From positions 1,302,001-1,366,000 of the forward strand of contig CAWJXV010000009.1 of assembly GCA_963846915.1 (NCBI GenBank): a stretch of 64,000 nt of DNA. The letters run 5' to 3'. The notes beneath the pieces were generated by a model. That model saw only the letters and a list, made by a program, of their open reading frames with translations, was not told the origin of the DNA and ran no database searches. The position numbers and the translations under genes were made by a program. Positions within the stretch are counted from its first letter, which is position 1; each line of letters begins with the position of its first letter. This stretch comes from PALSA-612 sp963846915. GTDB lineage: Bacteria; Actinomycetota; Thermoleophilia; Gaiellales; Gaiellaceae. Below, piece by piece: positions 1-8,532 of this stretch.

Positions 1-54
1 GACGACGGCTCCGACGATCAGGCTCCTCGGAACCGTCCTGCGCTTGGTGTCCAT
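1..54 (-). CDS. 5' end of a membrane-anchored or secreted protein (truncated by window edge)
   Basis: An ATG at 54-52 on the minus strand is preceded by AGGAG (complement of 61-66) and opens 18 codons reading MDTKRRTVPRSLIVGAVV before the window ends. The three basic residues followed by a hydrophobic run look like the start of a signal peptide or signal anchor. Nothing else of the product is visible, so no function is proposed. Confidence 0.6.
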   Translation of the reverse strand, partial: MDTKRRTVPRSLIVGAVV

Positions 55-109
55 CGGTGGACTCCTTTCGTTTCGTGTGGCGCGCCCGGAATGGACGCAC
101 CCCAAGCGT

Positions 110-139
110 GCGCCCACGGGCTGAGCGATCCGTGGGCGC
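110..139 (-). terminator. Hairpin downstream of the VOC gene
   Basis: Ten-base perfect arms GCGCCCACGG (110-119) and CCGTGGGCGC (130-139) enclose a 10-nt loop, 36 nt beyond the stop of the leftward VOC gene. There is no U tract, so it could be a weak intrinsic terminator or simply an RNA-stabilising hairpin. Positions 61-174 hold no other feature that I can support apart from the ribosome binding site of the truncated gene. Confidence 0.45.
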
Positions 140-174
140 CGCCTGAGAGTTCGATCGGAGTCTTGCTGCGACGC

Positions 175-534
175 CTAGCCGGCCGACGAGTCCTGCTGCC
201 AGAGGTGGAAAGCGTTGCCCTCGCTGTCGTGGCAGGCCGCGAACCAGCCGTGCCCCGGAACCGGCATCTTCCCTTCCGCGTCGCCGCCGAGCTCGCGAAC
301 CTTCACCGAGCTCGCATCGATGTCGTCCGTCGCGAAGTAGTAGTTCGGATAGCCGGTGCGATCCTCGCTCGCGAAGATGGCGGCGCCCATGGTCTCGCTG
401 GCCTGCGCCATGCGGTAGTCCATTCCGGGCATGCCGGAGTCCTGGAAGGACCAGCCGAACAGGCCGTTCCAGAAGCTCTGCCCCCGGTCGGCGTCCTCGG
501 CGGGCAACTCGACGTGGACGATCTCTCCAGCCAT
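175..534 (-). CDS. VOC-family (glyoxalase/bleomycin-resistance fold) protein
   Basis: 119 aa, the usual length of a single-domain vicinal-oxygen-chelate protein. The start reads MAGEIVHVELPAEDADRGQ, then FWNGLFGWSFQD and a C-terminal GNAFHLWQQ segment, which matches the paired beta-alpha-beta-beta-beta modules of the family. Metal-ligand positions usual in glyoxalase I cannot be assigned by eye, and the C-terminal acid is Gln-rich here (HLWQQD), so catalysis is uncertain. Proteins of this type are often annotated as glyoxalase-like or resistance proteins without known substrate. It lies alone, 31 nt downstream of the polysaccharide deacetylase gene on the same strand, and may share its transcript. 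Confidence 0.85.
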   Translation of the reverse strand: MAGEIVHVELPAEDADRGQSFWNGLFGWSFQDSGMPGMDYRMAQASETMGAAIFASEDRTGYPNYYFATDDIDASSVKVRELGGDAEGKMPVPGHGWFAACHDSEGNAFHLWQQDSSAG

Positions 535-565
535 GCTGCTCCTCTCCTCGGTTTCGCCGCGAACC

Positions 566-1504
566 CTAGCCGCGGAGCAGCGCCGCGAGCCCGCGGACGC
601 CGGTCGTGTCGAGCACCTCGTAGCGGCGGAGCGCGAACGGCTGCTGCGCTCGCTGCGCCGAGCCGGGCTCGGTCGTCACCGCGAGGACGTATCCCGCCTG
701 CCGGACGAGCGCTTCCGTCCGCTCGTCGAAGCGGCCCGCGGGATAGGCGAACCATTGCACCGGGTGGCCGAGGTGGCGTTCGAGCGCGAGTCGCGACTGG
801 ATCAGCTCCTGCAGCGCAGCGGGGTCGGTGAGCCGCGGGAGCTCGGCATGGCTGACCGTGTGCGAGCCGATCTGAACCCCGTTCTGCTCCAGCGCCTTCA
901 GCTGCGCCCAGCTCAGGAAGCTGACGTCCGAGCCGGAGATGCGCCCGGTGATCACGTACGCCGTGGCGGCCATGCCGAGACGCTCGAGCACCGGCGCCGC
1001 GTTCGCGAGCACGTCGCGGTAGCCGTCGTCGAACGAGATCATCACCGGCTTCGCGGGCAGCCGCTTGCCCTGTTCGAGCGCTGCGAAGAGCTGCTGCTGC
1101 GTGATCGCGTGGAAGCCGCGTACGTGGAGCCAGCGCATCTGGGCCGCGAAGTCGGCCGGGGTGACGGTGAGCGAGCGCGTGATTGCCGGCAGGCTGGGTC
1201 GGAGCCTGTCGATCCGGTGGTACATCAGGATCGGGACGGAGAGCGCCCGCGCGGGGAGGGTCGCCGGTAGGGCCACCCGTGTAATCGGGGCCGGGGCGAG
1301 CGGCGCCGCGGGTGACGCCCTGTGCGTCGGCGGCGGGGTCGTGTGCGGCTCGGGTGCGGAGGCCGCCTTGCCGCCGCCACGGAGCCCGAGGAACAGCCCG
1401 AGCCCGAGCGCGACGGCGAGCAGCGCCAGCACGCCGAGCCGCCGCCTCCGTGCCCGGCGCCGGTTCTCGAGCCGTCGCTGGAGCCGCGAGTCCTGCGTCA
1501 GCAC
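566..1504 (-). CDS. Membrane-anchored polysaccharide deacetylase (NodB family)
   Basis: 312 aa. An Arg-rich cytosolic start is followed by one hydrophobic helix (about residues 24-40) and a Pro/Ala-rich linker, so the enzyme is probably anchored outside the membrane. The NodB domain (about 90-300) shows PILMYHR, the MISFDDGYRD motif with the catalytic base/metal Asp pair, and SHTVSH carrying the two metal-binding histidines; FAYPAGRFDE follows. The family removes acetyl groups from cell-wall or exported polysaccharide. The GTG start (1504-1502) follows the TGA of the upstream lyase gene directly and in the same frame, so the two genes are likely translationally coupled, although their functions look unrelated. 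Confidence 0.85.
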   Translation of the reverse strand: MLTQDSRLQRRLENRRRARRRRLGVLALLAVALGLGLFLGLRGGGKAASAPEPHTTPPPTHRASPAAPLAPAPITRVALPATLPARALSVPILMYHRIDRLRPSLPAITRSLTVTPADFAAQMRWLHVRGFHAITQQQLFAALEQGKRLPAKPVMISFDDGYRDVLANAAPVLERLGMAATAYVITGRISGSDVSFLSWAQLKALEQNGVQIGSHTVSHAELPRLTDPAALQELIQSRLALERHLGHPVQWFAYPAGRFDERTEALVRQAGYVLAVTTEPGSAQRAQQPFALRRYEVLDTTGVRGLAALLRG

Positions 1505-2398
1505 TCAGCCGGCCACCGGTGCGAACGTCCCCGCCCGGTAGACCTGGCCCTCGAGCGGCCGGCCGAGCAGGCCCTCGAGCCACTGTGCGACCGCGATCAG
1601 CGCCTCGAGGTCGATGCCCGTCTCGATCCCCTCGCCGTGCAGCAGGTAGACGAGGTCCTCGGTCGAGATGTTGCCGGTCGCTTTCGGCGCGAACGGGCAG
1701 CCGCCGATCCCGCCGACCGACGCGTCGAGGACGCTCGCACCGGAGGCGATCGCCTCGTACGCGTTCGCGAAGCCGGTCGAGCGCGTGTTGTGGAGATGCA
1801 CGCCCACCGGCGCGCCGAGCTTGACGCCGGCGGAGACGAGCTGCCTGACCTGCCGCGGGACGCCGACGCCGACGGTGTCCGCGAAGACGATCTCGTCCGC
1901 GCCACCTTCCACGAGCAGAGCGGCGAGCTCGAGGACCCGCTCCGGGTCGATCGCGCCCTCGAACGGGCACCCGAACGCGGTTCCGATCGTCACCGTTGCG
2001 CGGATCCCGTCCTCGTGTGCCCGCGCGACGATCCGCAGAGCCGACTGCACCGAGTCCTCGACCGGGGCGCCCTGATTTCGCTGGTTGAACTCCGCGCTCG
2101 CCGCGAACGCGAAGTGCACCTCGTCGAGACCCGTCTCGCGAAGGCGGTCGTAGCCCCTGTCGTTGAGCGCGAGGCCGGCGTACACGACCCCCGGCACGCG
2201 CTCGATCGCCGCGACGACCTCCTCGGCGCCGGCCATCTGCGGGACGCGCGCCGGGTTGACGAAGCTCACGGCCTCGATTCTCGGCAGCCCGGCAGCGGCC
2301 AACCTGTCGACGAGCTCCGCGCGCACCGCGGGCTCGAGGATCGTGGGATCGTTCTGGAGCCCGTCGCGGGGCCCGACGTCGCAGATCGTGATCGCCAT
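1505..2398 (-). CDS. mvaB: Hydroxymethylglutaryl-CoA lyase family protein
   Basis: 297 aa, normal for HMG-CoA lyase, a TIM-barrel enzyme that splits HMG-CoA into acetyl-CoA and acetoacetate in leucine degradation. Visible motifs: VGPRDGLQN near residue 8 (metal Asp and catalytic Arg), VEAVSFVNP, the HLHNTR metal-binding His pair near 205, and the GGIGGCPFAPKATGN loop near 235 with the mobile catalytic Cys. The ATG at 2398 faces the divergent gene at 2498 across about 100 nt. No acyl-CoA carboxylase or dehydrogenase genes are nearby, so the pathway assignment rests on the protein only; related DRE-TIM lyases cannot be excluded. Confidence 0.87.
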   Translation of the reverse strand: MAITICDVGPRDGLQNDPTILEPAVRAELVDRLAAAGLPRIEAVSFVNPARVPQMAGAEEVVAAIERVPGVVYAGLALNDRGYDRLRETGLDEVHFAFAASAEFNQRNQGAPVEDSVQSALRIVARAHEDGIRATVTIGTAFGCPFEGAIDPERVLELAALLVEGGADEIVFADTVGVGVPRQVRQLVSAGVKLGAPVGVHLHNTRSTGFANAYEAIASGASVLDASVGGIGGCPFAPKATGNISTEDLVYLLHGEGIETGIDLEALIAVAQWLEGLLGRPLEGQVYRAGTFAPVAG

Positions 2399-2497
2399 GG
2401 CCGTGACGTTGAGGATAGTGGCCCCGGCCGGTCGGAAGGTGTCTGGTGCCGCGTGTCGAAACCACTGCGTCTACATCGACACAAGGAGCGGGCGGAA

Positions 2498-2917
2498 ATG
2501 GCGAGTTCGAATTACGAGCAGAAGGCGCAGGAGACCTTCAGCGCGGCGACCGCGTCGGGCTGGGTCACCTTCAGCGGCTATCTGTTCTTCGTCGTCGGGA
2601 TCTTCCACGTCATCGACGGGATCTCGGCGCTCTCCAAGGCTCACGTCTACCACGACTACGGCCTGTTCGCGAACATCCGGTTCTGGGGCGTGGTGATGCT
2701 GATCATCGGCGGTCTCGGGATCTACGCGGGGTACGCGATCCTGGCGCAGCAGGAGGCCGGCCGCCTGATCGGGATCGTCCTCGCCGGCATCGGGATCCTC
2801 GCGCAGCTGATGTTCGCGAGCGCGAACGAGTTCTGGTCGCTGATCATGATTGCGATGTGGGCCGCGATCCTGTACGCGCTGTTCGTGCACGGGGACGAGT
2901 TCGTCAGGAAGGCCTAG
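2498..2917 (+). CDS. Small four-helix membrane protein
   Basis: 139 aa. The ATG at 2498 is chosen because AAGGAG sits nine bases upstream (2483-2488). A short polar N terminus precedes four hydrophobic helices at roughly 22-42, 63-83, 88-105 and 110-128. It resembles the small actinobacterial integral membrane proteins annotated as DUF7144, of unknown function (family assignment from memory). A strong hairpin at 2938-2962 ends the transcript. No catalytic motif is visible. Confidence 0.8.
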   Translation: MASSNYEQKAQETFSAATASGWVTFSGYLFFVVGIFHVIDGISALSKAHVYHDYGLFANIRFWGVVMLIIGGLGIYAGYAILAQQEAGRLIGIVLAGIGILAQLMFASANEFWSLIMIAMWAAILYALFVHGDEFVRKA

Positions 2918-2937
2918 CGGCGAGCGCGCGCAGTCTC

Positions 2938-2962
2938 TGAGGGCCCCGACCCGGGGCCCTCA
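2938..2962. terminator. Bidirectional terminator hairpin between convergent genes
   Basis: Perfect 10-bp arms TGAGGGCCCC (2938-2947) and GGGGCCCTCA (2953-2962) with a five-base loop lie between the stop at 2917 and the converging methyltransferase gene, whose stop codon is part of the right arm. A short pyrimidine run (CTTTCC) follows on the plus strand. Confidence 0.75.
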
Positions 2963-3517
2963 CGCTTTCCGGGCCACGACGACGGTGTCGATCGCCTCGG
3001 TGCCGACACGCTCTGCTTTCTGCACGCCGAGCCCGGCCAGCTCACCGGCTACGAGCTCGGGCGTGTAGAGCACGTCGGGATTCGACGGGCCGGGAGCGCC
3101 CGTGCCGATGTTCGTCACGTCGTGCCCGACGACGAGGAGCATGCCGCCCGGCGCGAGCGCCTTGGCGGCACCGGCGAGGAGCGCGCGCCGCTCGGCTGCG
3201 GCGAAGTGCACGTACAGGACGAGCACGAGGTCGAATGCGCCCACCGCCGGCTCGTACCCGTTCAGATCGGCGAGCACCCAGTCGACGTCGGCTCCGCTCG
3301 CGCGGGCGAGGTCGAGCGCGTTCATCGAGAAGTCGACGCCGGTGACGCGCCAGCCCCGCTTCGCCAGCCAGATCGAGGCGCGACCGGCACCGCAGCCGAG
3401 GTCGAGCGCGTGCCCGGGCACGAGCCCGCCGAGCTCCGCCTCGAGCAGGTCGCTCGGGTCGTCCTCGCAGTGAAAGCCCCGCTCCCGCCAGCGGCGATCC
3501 CAATCCTCCCGCTCCAT
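2960..3517 (-). CDS. Class I SAM-dependent methyltransferase
   Basis: 185 aa. Motif I is LDLGCGAGRASIWLA (about 42-56), followed by the acidic ribose-binding VTGVDFS end of strand 2 and the LAPGGMLLVV segment of motif III, a complete small Rossmann-fold methyltransferase. The size and the N-terminal WDRRWRERG resemble TehB/thiopurine-type methyltransferases, but no substrate motif is decisive. The first in-frame start is ATG at 3517. The gene is divergent from the phosphoribosyltransferase fusion at 3546, 28 nt away, so the two must share promoter DNA. Confidence 0.85.
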   Translation of the reverse strand: MEREDWDRRWRERGFHCEDDPSDLLEAELGGLVPGHALDLGCGAGRASIWLAKRGWRVTGVDFSMNALDLARASGADVDWVLADLNGYEPAVGAFDLVLVLYVHFAAAERRALLAGAAKALAPGGMLLVVGHDVTNIGTGAPGPSNPDVLYTPELVAGELAGLGVQKAERVGTEAIDTVVVARKA

Positions 3518-3545
3518 GCCCGGTTCAATACATGATTCGTGGCCG

Positions 3546-4832
3546 ATGAGGAGCGGCGGGCGTTTCCGTGACCGGGCCGAGGCGGGCCGGCTGCTCGCCG
3601 AGCGGCTGTCCGCATACGCCGGCCGCGCGGACGTCGTCGTCCTCGGGCTGCCGCGCGGCGGTGTGCCCGTGGCGCGCGAGGTCGCGCGGGCGCTCGGAGC
3701 ACCGCTCGACGTCTTCCTCGTCCGCAAGCTCGGCCATCCGAGGCAGCCCGAGCTGGCGATGGGGGCGATCGCGAGCGGCGGCACGCGCGTGCTCAACGAG
3801 CAGCTCGTCCGGGAGCTGGGCCTCGGCGACGACGTGGTCGAGCAGGTGACGGAGCGGGAGCGGGTCGAGCTCGAGCGCCGCGAGCGGGCGTACCGCGGCG
3901 ACCGCCCGGCGCCCGACCTGCGCGACCGCGTGGTCGTGCTCGTCGACGACGGTCTCGCCACCGGGGCGACGATGCGGGCTGCGGCCGAGGCGGTGCGCAG
4001 CCGCGGTCCGAGGAGGCTCGTCGTCGCCGTGCCGACCGCGCCTCCGCACGCGCTCGAGATGCTCGCGGTCGAGGCCGACGAGGTCGTCGCCCTGATCGCC
4101 CCCGAGCCGTTCCATGCGGTCGGCCTCTGGTACGACGACTTCGGCGAGCTCTCGGACGACGACGTGCGGCGCGAGCTGTCCTTGGCGCTCGAGGAGCAGG
4201 TCGATGCGGGCGGGGCGGCGGGGAGCCTCGTCGTCCCGGACGCCGCGCACGGCCTCGTCCTCTTCGCGCACGGCTCGGGTTCGGGCCGGTTCAGCCCCCG
4301 CAACCGCTACGTCGCGGGCGTGCTCGCCGACGCCGGGCTCGCGACGCTGCTCGTCGATCTGCTGACGCGGGAAGAAGAGCGGCGCGACCTGCGGACGCGC
4401 GAGCTCCGCTTCGACGTCGAGCTGCTTGCCGCACGGGTGCTCGACGCGGCTGCCTGGGCGGCGCAGGACGCGCGCACGAGCAACCTCCCGCTCGGGCTGT
4501 TCGGTGCGAGCACGGGCGCGGCGGCCGCCCTCGTCGCGGCTGCGCGCGAGCCCGAGCGAGTGCGCGCGGTCGTGTCCCGCGGCGGGCGCCCGGACCTGGC
4601 CGGGCCTGCGCTCGCTGAGGTGCGCGCGCCGACGCTCCTCGTCGTCGGCGAGCGCGACGACCTCGTGCTCGACCTCAACCGTCGGGCGCGCGAGGCGATG
4701 ACGGCGGCGCCTGTCGAGCTCGAGATCGTCCGCGGCGCGACCCATCTCTTCGAGGAGCGTGGCACCCTCGAGCGGGCGGCAGAGCTCGCGCGGAACTGGT
4801 TCGAGCGCCACCTGTCGGGCCAAGGCTTTTAG
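3546..4832 (+). CDS. Phosphoribosyltransferase / dienelactone-hydrolase-like fusion protein
   Basis: 428 aa from the ATG at 3546; a start at 3516 would overlap the divergent gene. Residues about 15-205 form a type I PRTase domain: LPRGGVPVA, VRKLGHPRQPELAMGAIA, and the PRPP loop VVLVDDGLATGATM (about 130-143). Residues about 225-428 form an alpha/beta hydrolase with LVLFAHGSGSGR, a nucleophile elbow reading GLFGASTGAA, an acid strand LLVVGERDD and ATHLFEE with the catalytic His. Such fusions occur widely in bacteria but the substrates are unknown to me. The two halves may act on one substrate, but this is not demonstrated. Confidence 0.85.
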   Translation: MRSGGRFRDRAEAGRLLAERLSAYAGRADVVVLGLPRGGVPVAREVARALGAPLDVFLVRKLGHPRQPELAMGAIASGGTRVLNEQLVRELGLGDDVVEQVTERERVELERRERAYRGDRPAPDLRDRVVVLVDDGLATGATMRAAAEAVRSRGPRRLVVAVPTAPPHALEMLAVEADEVVALIAPEPFHAVGLWYDDFGELSDDDVRRELSLALEEQVDAGGAAGSLVVPDAAHGLVLFAHGSGSGRFSPRNRYVAGVLADAGLATLLVDLLTREEERRDLRTRELRFDVELLAARVLDAAAWAAQDARTSNLPLGLFGASTGAAAALVAAAREPERVRAVVSRGGRPDLAGPALAEVRAPTLLVVGERDDLVLDLNRRAREAMTAAPVELEIVRGATHLFEERGTLERAAELARNWFERHLSGQGF

Positions 4833-4947
4833 GGGACGCGTAGGCGCGGGAAGTGCCGGACGGTCATCGACCGCTTCAGACCCGGACTGTGAAAGAAACC
4901 GCCTCATCTCGAGCGCTGGTCCTCGTTGGCGGCGGAGCCGTGGGCAG

Positions 4948-4953
4948 TAGGCT
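4948..4953 (+). promoter_or_regulatory. -10 box TAGGCT of the cyclase gene (leaderless type)
   Basis: TAGGCT ends nine bases before the ATG at 4963, so transcription would begin at or just before the start codon. The 130 nt between 4833 and 4962 otherwise show no feature I can name. Confidence 0.45.
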
Positions 4954-4962
4954 CCGCACGGT

Positions 4963-7900
4963 ATGACGCTCTGCCCAAGCTGCGGTGCTTCGAATCGCGA
5001 AGGCCGGAAGTTCTGCGCTGAGTGTGGACGTGCGTTCAGCGCTGCCTGTCAGGCATGCGGGGCTGCCAACGAGCCCGGAGAGCGCTTCTGCGGCGACTGC
5101 GGCGCTCCGCTCTCGCTCGAGGGTGTGGCCCCCGCGGCACCTACCGCCCCAGCTCGCGAGGCCCCTGCCGCCGAGCGGCGCCTCGTTTCGGTGCTCTTCG
5201 CCGACCTGGTCGGCTTTACGCCGTTGTCGGAGTCCCGTGACGCGGAGGACGTGCGTGATCTCCTTTCACGGTACTTCGAGCAGGCGCGGACGGTGATCGA
5301 GCGGTATGGCGGTACGGTCGAGAAGTTCATCGGTGACGCGGTGATGGCGGTTTGGGGGGCGCCGGTGGCGAAGGAGGACGATGCGGAGCGGTCGGTGCGG
5401 GCCGCGCTCGATCTGGTCGCGATCGTGTCCGCTCTCGGCCAGGAGGTCGGGGCGCCTGGGCTGAAGGCCCGGGCCGGCGTTCTCACCGGTGAGGCGGCGG
5501 TGATGCCGGGCGGCGTGTCGGAGGGTCTCGTCGCGGGCGATCTGGTCAACACGGCCTCGCGTGTCCAGTCGGCGGCCGAGCCGGGCATGGTTCTGGTCGG
5601 CGAGTCGACGAAGCGTGCGTCGGAGGCGGCGATCGCCTACGAGGATGTGGGAAACCACGAGTTGAAGGGAAAGTCCGAGCCGGTGCCGCTCTGGCGGGCG
5701 CTTCGTGTGGTCGCGGGCACTCGGGGGGCGCTGCGCTCGTCCGGGCTCGAGGCTCCTTTCGTTGGTCGTGATCGCGAGCTTCGTCTCGTCAAGGAGCTGT
5801 TCCACGGCTCGGCGGACGAGAGGAAGGCGCAGCTCGTGTCGGTCACGGGCATCGCCGGCATCGGCAAGTCGCGCCTCTCGTGGGAGTTCGAGAAGTACAT
5901 CGACGGGCTCGCGGACGACGTCTTCTGGCATCGCGGCCGCTGCCTCTCCTACGGCGAGGGTGTGGCGTACTGGGCGCTGGCGGAGATGGTGCGGATGCGC
6001 TGCGGCATCGTCGAGGACGAGGAGCCGGGATTCGCGCTCGCGAAGCTGCACGCGGCGATCGAGGAGCACATCCCCGATCCGGAGGAGCGCCGCTGGGTCG
6101 AGCCGCGCCTCGCTCATCTGTTGGGACTCGAGGAGGGGGCGGCCGGCGACCACGAGAACCTCTTCTCGGCCTGGCGGATCCTGTTCGAGCGCCTGGGGGA
6201 GAAGTCGCCGACGATCCTCGTGTTCGAGGACATGCAGTGGGCCGACGCGAGCCTGCTCGACTTCCTCGAATACCTGCTCGAATGGTCGCGAAGTCACCCG
6301 TTGTTCGTGCTCGTCCTCGCCCGTCCGGAGCTGGTCGACAAGCGTCCCTCCTGGGGCGCCGGGAAGCGCAACTTCGCCTCCCTCTATCTGGAGCCGCTCT
6401 CCCCCGAGGCGATGGGCGACCTCCTGGCCGGGCTCGTCCCGGGGCTGCCCGATGATCTACGCACGCGGATCCTGGAGCGCGCCGAGGGTGTCCCCCTGTA
6501 CGCGGTCGAGACCGTCCGGATGCTGCTCGACCGGGGCCTGCTCACGCAGGAGGGGAACGTCTACCGTCCCGCGGGACCCGTCGAGACACTCGAGGTGCCG
6601 GAGACGCTCCACGCCTTGATCGCGGCCCGCCTGGACAGCCTGACGCAAGACGAGCGGCGCCTCGTCCAGGACGGATCCGTGCTCGGCAAGACGTTCACGA
6701 AGCCGGGGCTGGCGGCGCTCACCGGCCTGGCCGATACGGAGATCGACCCGCTCCTCGTCGCGCTCGTCCGCAAGGAGATCCTCTCGATCCAGGCGGACCC
6801 CCGCTCGCCCGAGCGCGGCCAGTACTCCTTCCTGCAGGACATCGTCAAGCACGTCGCCTACGAGACGATCTCGAAGAAGGAGCGCAAGACGAAGCACCTC
6901 GCGGCGGCGCAGTTCCTTTCGTCCGTCTGGAGCGCAGAGGAGGACGAGATCGTCGAGGTCGTCGCCGCCCACTACCTCGACGCCTACCACGCCGGCCCCG
7001 ACGACCCGGACGCCGCCGAGATCCGTGCGACGGCGCGAGAGATGCTCGTCCGGGCCGCCGAGCGCGCCGCCTCCCTCGGGGCGAACACGGAGGCACAGCG
7101 CGCGTTCGAGCGGGCGCTCGAGCTCACCGACGAGCCGCGCATCCAAGCGGAACTGCACGAGCGAGCAGGGATGATGGCGAGAGCCGGTGCCCGGTCGGAC
7201 GACTCGTCAGCGCACTTCGAGCGCGCGATCGAGCTCTTCGAGACGGCGGGCGCCACCCATCCCGCCGCCAGGGTCTCGGCGATGCTCGCCGAGATCCTCT
7301 GGCAAGATCGAGGACGCCTCGAGCAAGGCCTCGAGAGCATGGAACGCGCGTTCGAGGTGCTCTCGCAGGAGGAACCCGACGAGGACCTCGCCTCACTGGC
7401 TGCGCAACTCGGGCGCCTTCTGTTCTTCGCGGGTCAGGGCAACCTCGCGCTGCAACGGATCGAGGCGGCGCTCGAGATCGCGGAGTCTCTCGGCGTCCCA
7501 GAGATCTTCTCGCAGGCCTTGAACACGAAGGCGATCATCCTGGCCGCGCGCGGACGGAAGCTCGAGGCGCTTGCGCTTCTTCCCTATGCACTCCAGGTCG
7601 CGCTCGACAACGACAAGCCCTCGGCCTCCCTTCGCGCGTACTACAACCTCGCCGACACGCTCTGTCACGCCGACCGCTACGAGGAGGCCGTAGACGCCGT
7701 CCGTGAGGGACTCGCGCTCGCGCGGCGCGTCGGCAACCGGCAGCAGGAGTGGCAGTTCCTCGGCCAGGTCTATCCGCATTTCGCCCTTGGCGCCTGGGAC
7801 GAGCTCGAGTCGATGATCGCCGAGATTCCCGAGGAGCACTGGTCGGAGGTACGGCAGGCGTGGCCGGCAATCCTCTTCGGCGGGATCGTCAACGCCTTCC

Positions 7901-8511
7901 GAGGGAGACCGGATGACGCCGAGACCCTGATCAGCCGTTGTGCCGAGATGGAGTCGTCGGCCGACCACCAGGAGCGCGCCGCCTTCCACCTGGGTCGAGC
8001 GGACTTGCTCTTGATGGCGGGAGATCCGGCCCATGCGCTCGAGGCGGCCGAGCTGGCATTTGCCGAGCGCGAGTCGATGGGCATCACGCAGGAGTACTCC
8101 AAGCAATCCTTTGTCACGGCGGTCGAGGCCGCACTCGCCCTGGGCGACCTGGCCAAGGCAGAGGAGTTGCTGGCCGTCGTCAAGGCGTTGCCACCCGGGA
8201 GCTCACCCCAGTTCCTGCAGGCGCAGTCTTCTCGCTTCCAGGCACAGCTCGCCGCCGGCCGAGGCGACGCGGAGGAAGCAGAACGGCGTTTCAAGCGAGC
8301 GACGGGGCTCTTCCGCGAGCTGGCCCTCATCTTCTACCTTGGAATCACGCAGCTCGAACACGGCGAGTGGCTCGCCACCCAGGAACGCATGGAGGAAGCG
8401 GAGCCCCTGCTCGCGGAAGCGCGGGAAGTGTTCGTGCGTCTCGAGGCGAAGCCCTGGCTCGAGCGAGCGGCGCGAGCCACGGGCGTCCGACAAGATGTGA
8501 AGCTGACCTAA
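4963..8511 (+). CDS. Zinc-ribbon / class III nucleotidyl cyclase / AAA ATPase / TPR signalling protein
   Basis: 1182 aa. Two zinc ribbons open the protein (CPSCGASNREGRKFCAECG and CQACGAANEPGERFCGDCG, residues 4-43). A class III cyclase domain follows at about 70-245: SVLFADLVGFT supplies the first metal Asp and GDAVMAVWGAP the second. An STAND/AAA-like ATPase lies at about 265-560, with VGRDREL, Walker A GIAGIGKSRL and Walker B-like ILVFEDMQW. The C-terminal 480 residues are helical TPR-like repeats. Proteins of this plan are common in actinobacteria and proteobacteria, where the cyclase output (cAMP or cGMP) and the ligand are usually unknown. The transcript looks leaderless. The gene converges with egtB, leaving 21 nt between stop codons. 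Confidence 0.9.
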   Translation: MTLCPSCGASNREGRKFCAECGRAFSAACQACGAANEPGERFCGDCGAPLSLEGVAPAAPTAPAREAPAAERRLVSVLFADLVGFTPLSESRDAEDVRDLLSRYFEQARTVIERYGGTVEKFIGDAVMAVWGAPVAKEDDAERSVRAALDLVAIVSALGQEVGAPGLKARAGVLTGEAAVMPGGVSEGLVAGDLVNTASRVQSAAEPGMVLVGESTKRASEAAIAYEDVGNHELKGKSEPVPLWRALRVVAGTRGALRSSGLEAPFVGRDRELRLVKELFHGSADERKAQLVSVTGIAGIGKSRLSWEFEKYIDGLADDVFWHRGRCLSYGEGVAYWALAEMVRMRCGIVEDEEPGFALAKLHAAIEEHIPDPEERRWVEPRLAHLLGLEEGAAGDHENLFSAWRILFERLGEKSPTILVFEDMQWADASLLDFLEYLLEWSRSHPLFVLVLARPELVDKRPSWGAGKRNFASLYLEPLSPEAMGDLLAGLVPGLPDDLRTRILERAEGVPLYAVETVRMLLDRGLLTQEGNVYRPAGPVETLEVPETLHALIAARLDSLTQDERRLVQDGSVLGKTFTKPGLAALTGLADTEIDPLLVALVRKEILSIQADPRSPERGQYSFLQDIVKHVAYETISKKERKTKHLAAAQFLSSVWSAEEDEIVEVVAAHYLDAYHAGPDDPDAAEIRATAREMLVRAAERAASLGANTEAQRAFERALELTDEPRIQAELHERAGMMARAGARSDDSSAHFERAIELFETAGATHPAARVSAMLAEILWQDRGRLEQGLESMERAFEVLSQEEPDEDLASLAAQLGRLLFFAGQGNLALQRIEAALEIAESLGVPEIFSQALNTKAIILAARGRKLEALALLPYALQVALDNDKPSASLRAYYNLADTLCHADRYEEAVDAVREGLALARRVGNRQQEWQFLGQVYPHFALGAWDELESMIAEIPEEHWSEVRQAWPAILFGGIVNAFRGRPDDAETLISRCAEMESSADHQERAAFHLGRADLLLMAGDPAHALEAAELAFAERESMGITQEYSKQSFVTAVEAALALGDLAKAEELLAVVKALPPGSSPQFLQAQSSRFQAQLAAGRGDAEEAERRFKRATGLFRELALIFYLGITQLEHGEWLATQERMEEAEPLLAEAREVFVRLEAKPWLERAARATGVRQDVKLT

Positions 8512-8532
8512 GTGCCGATTCCGTTACAGCGT

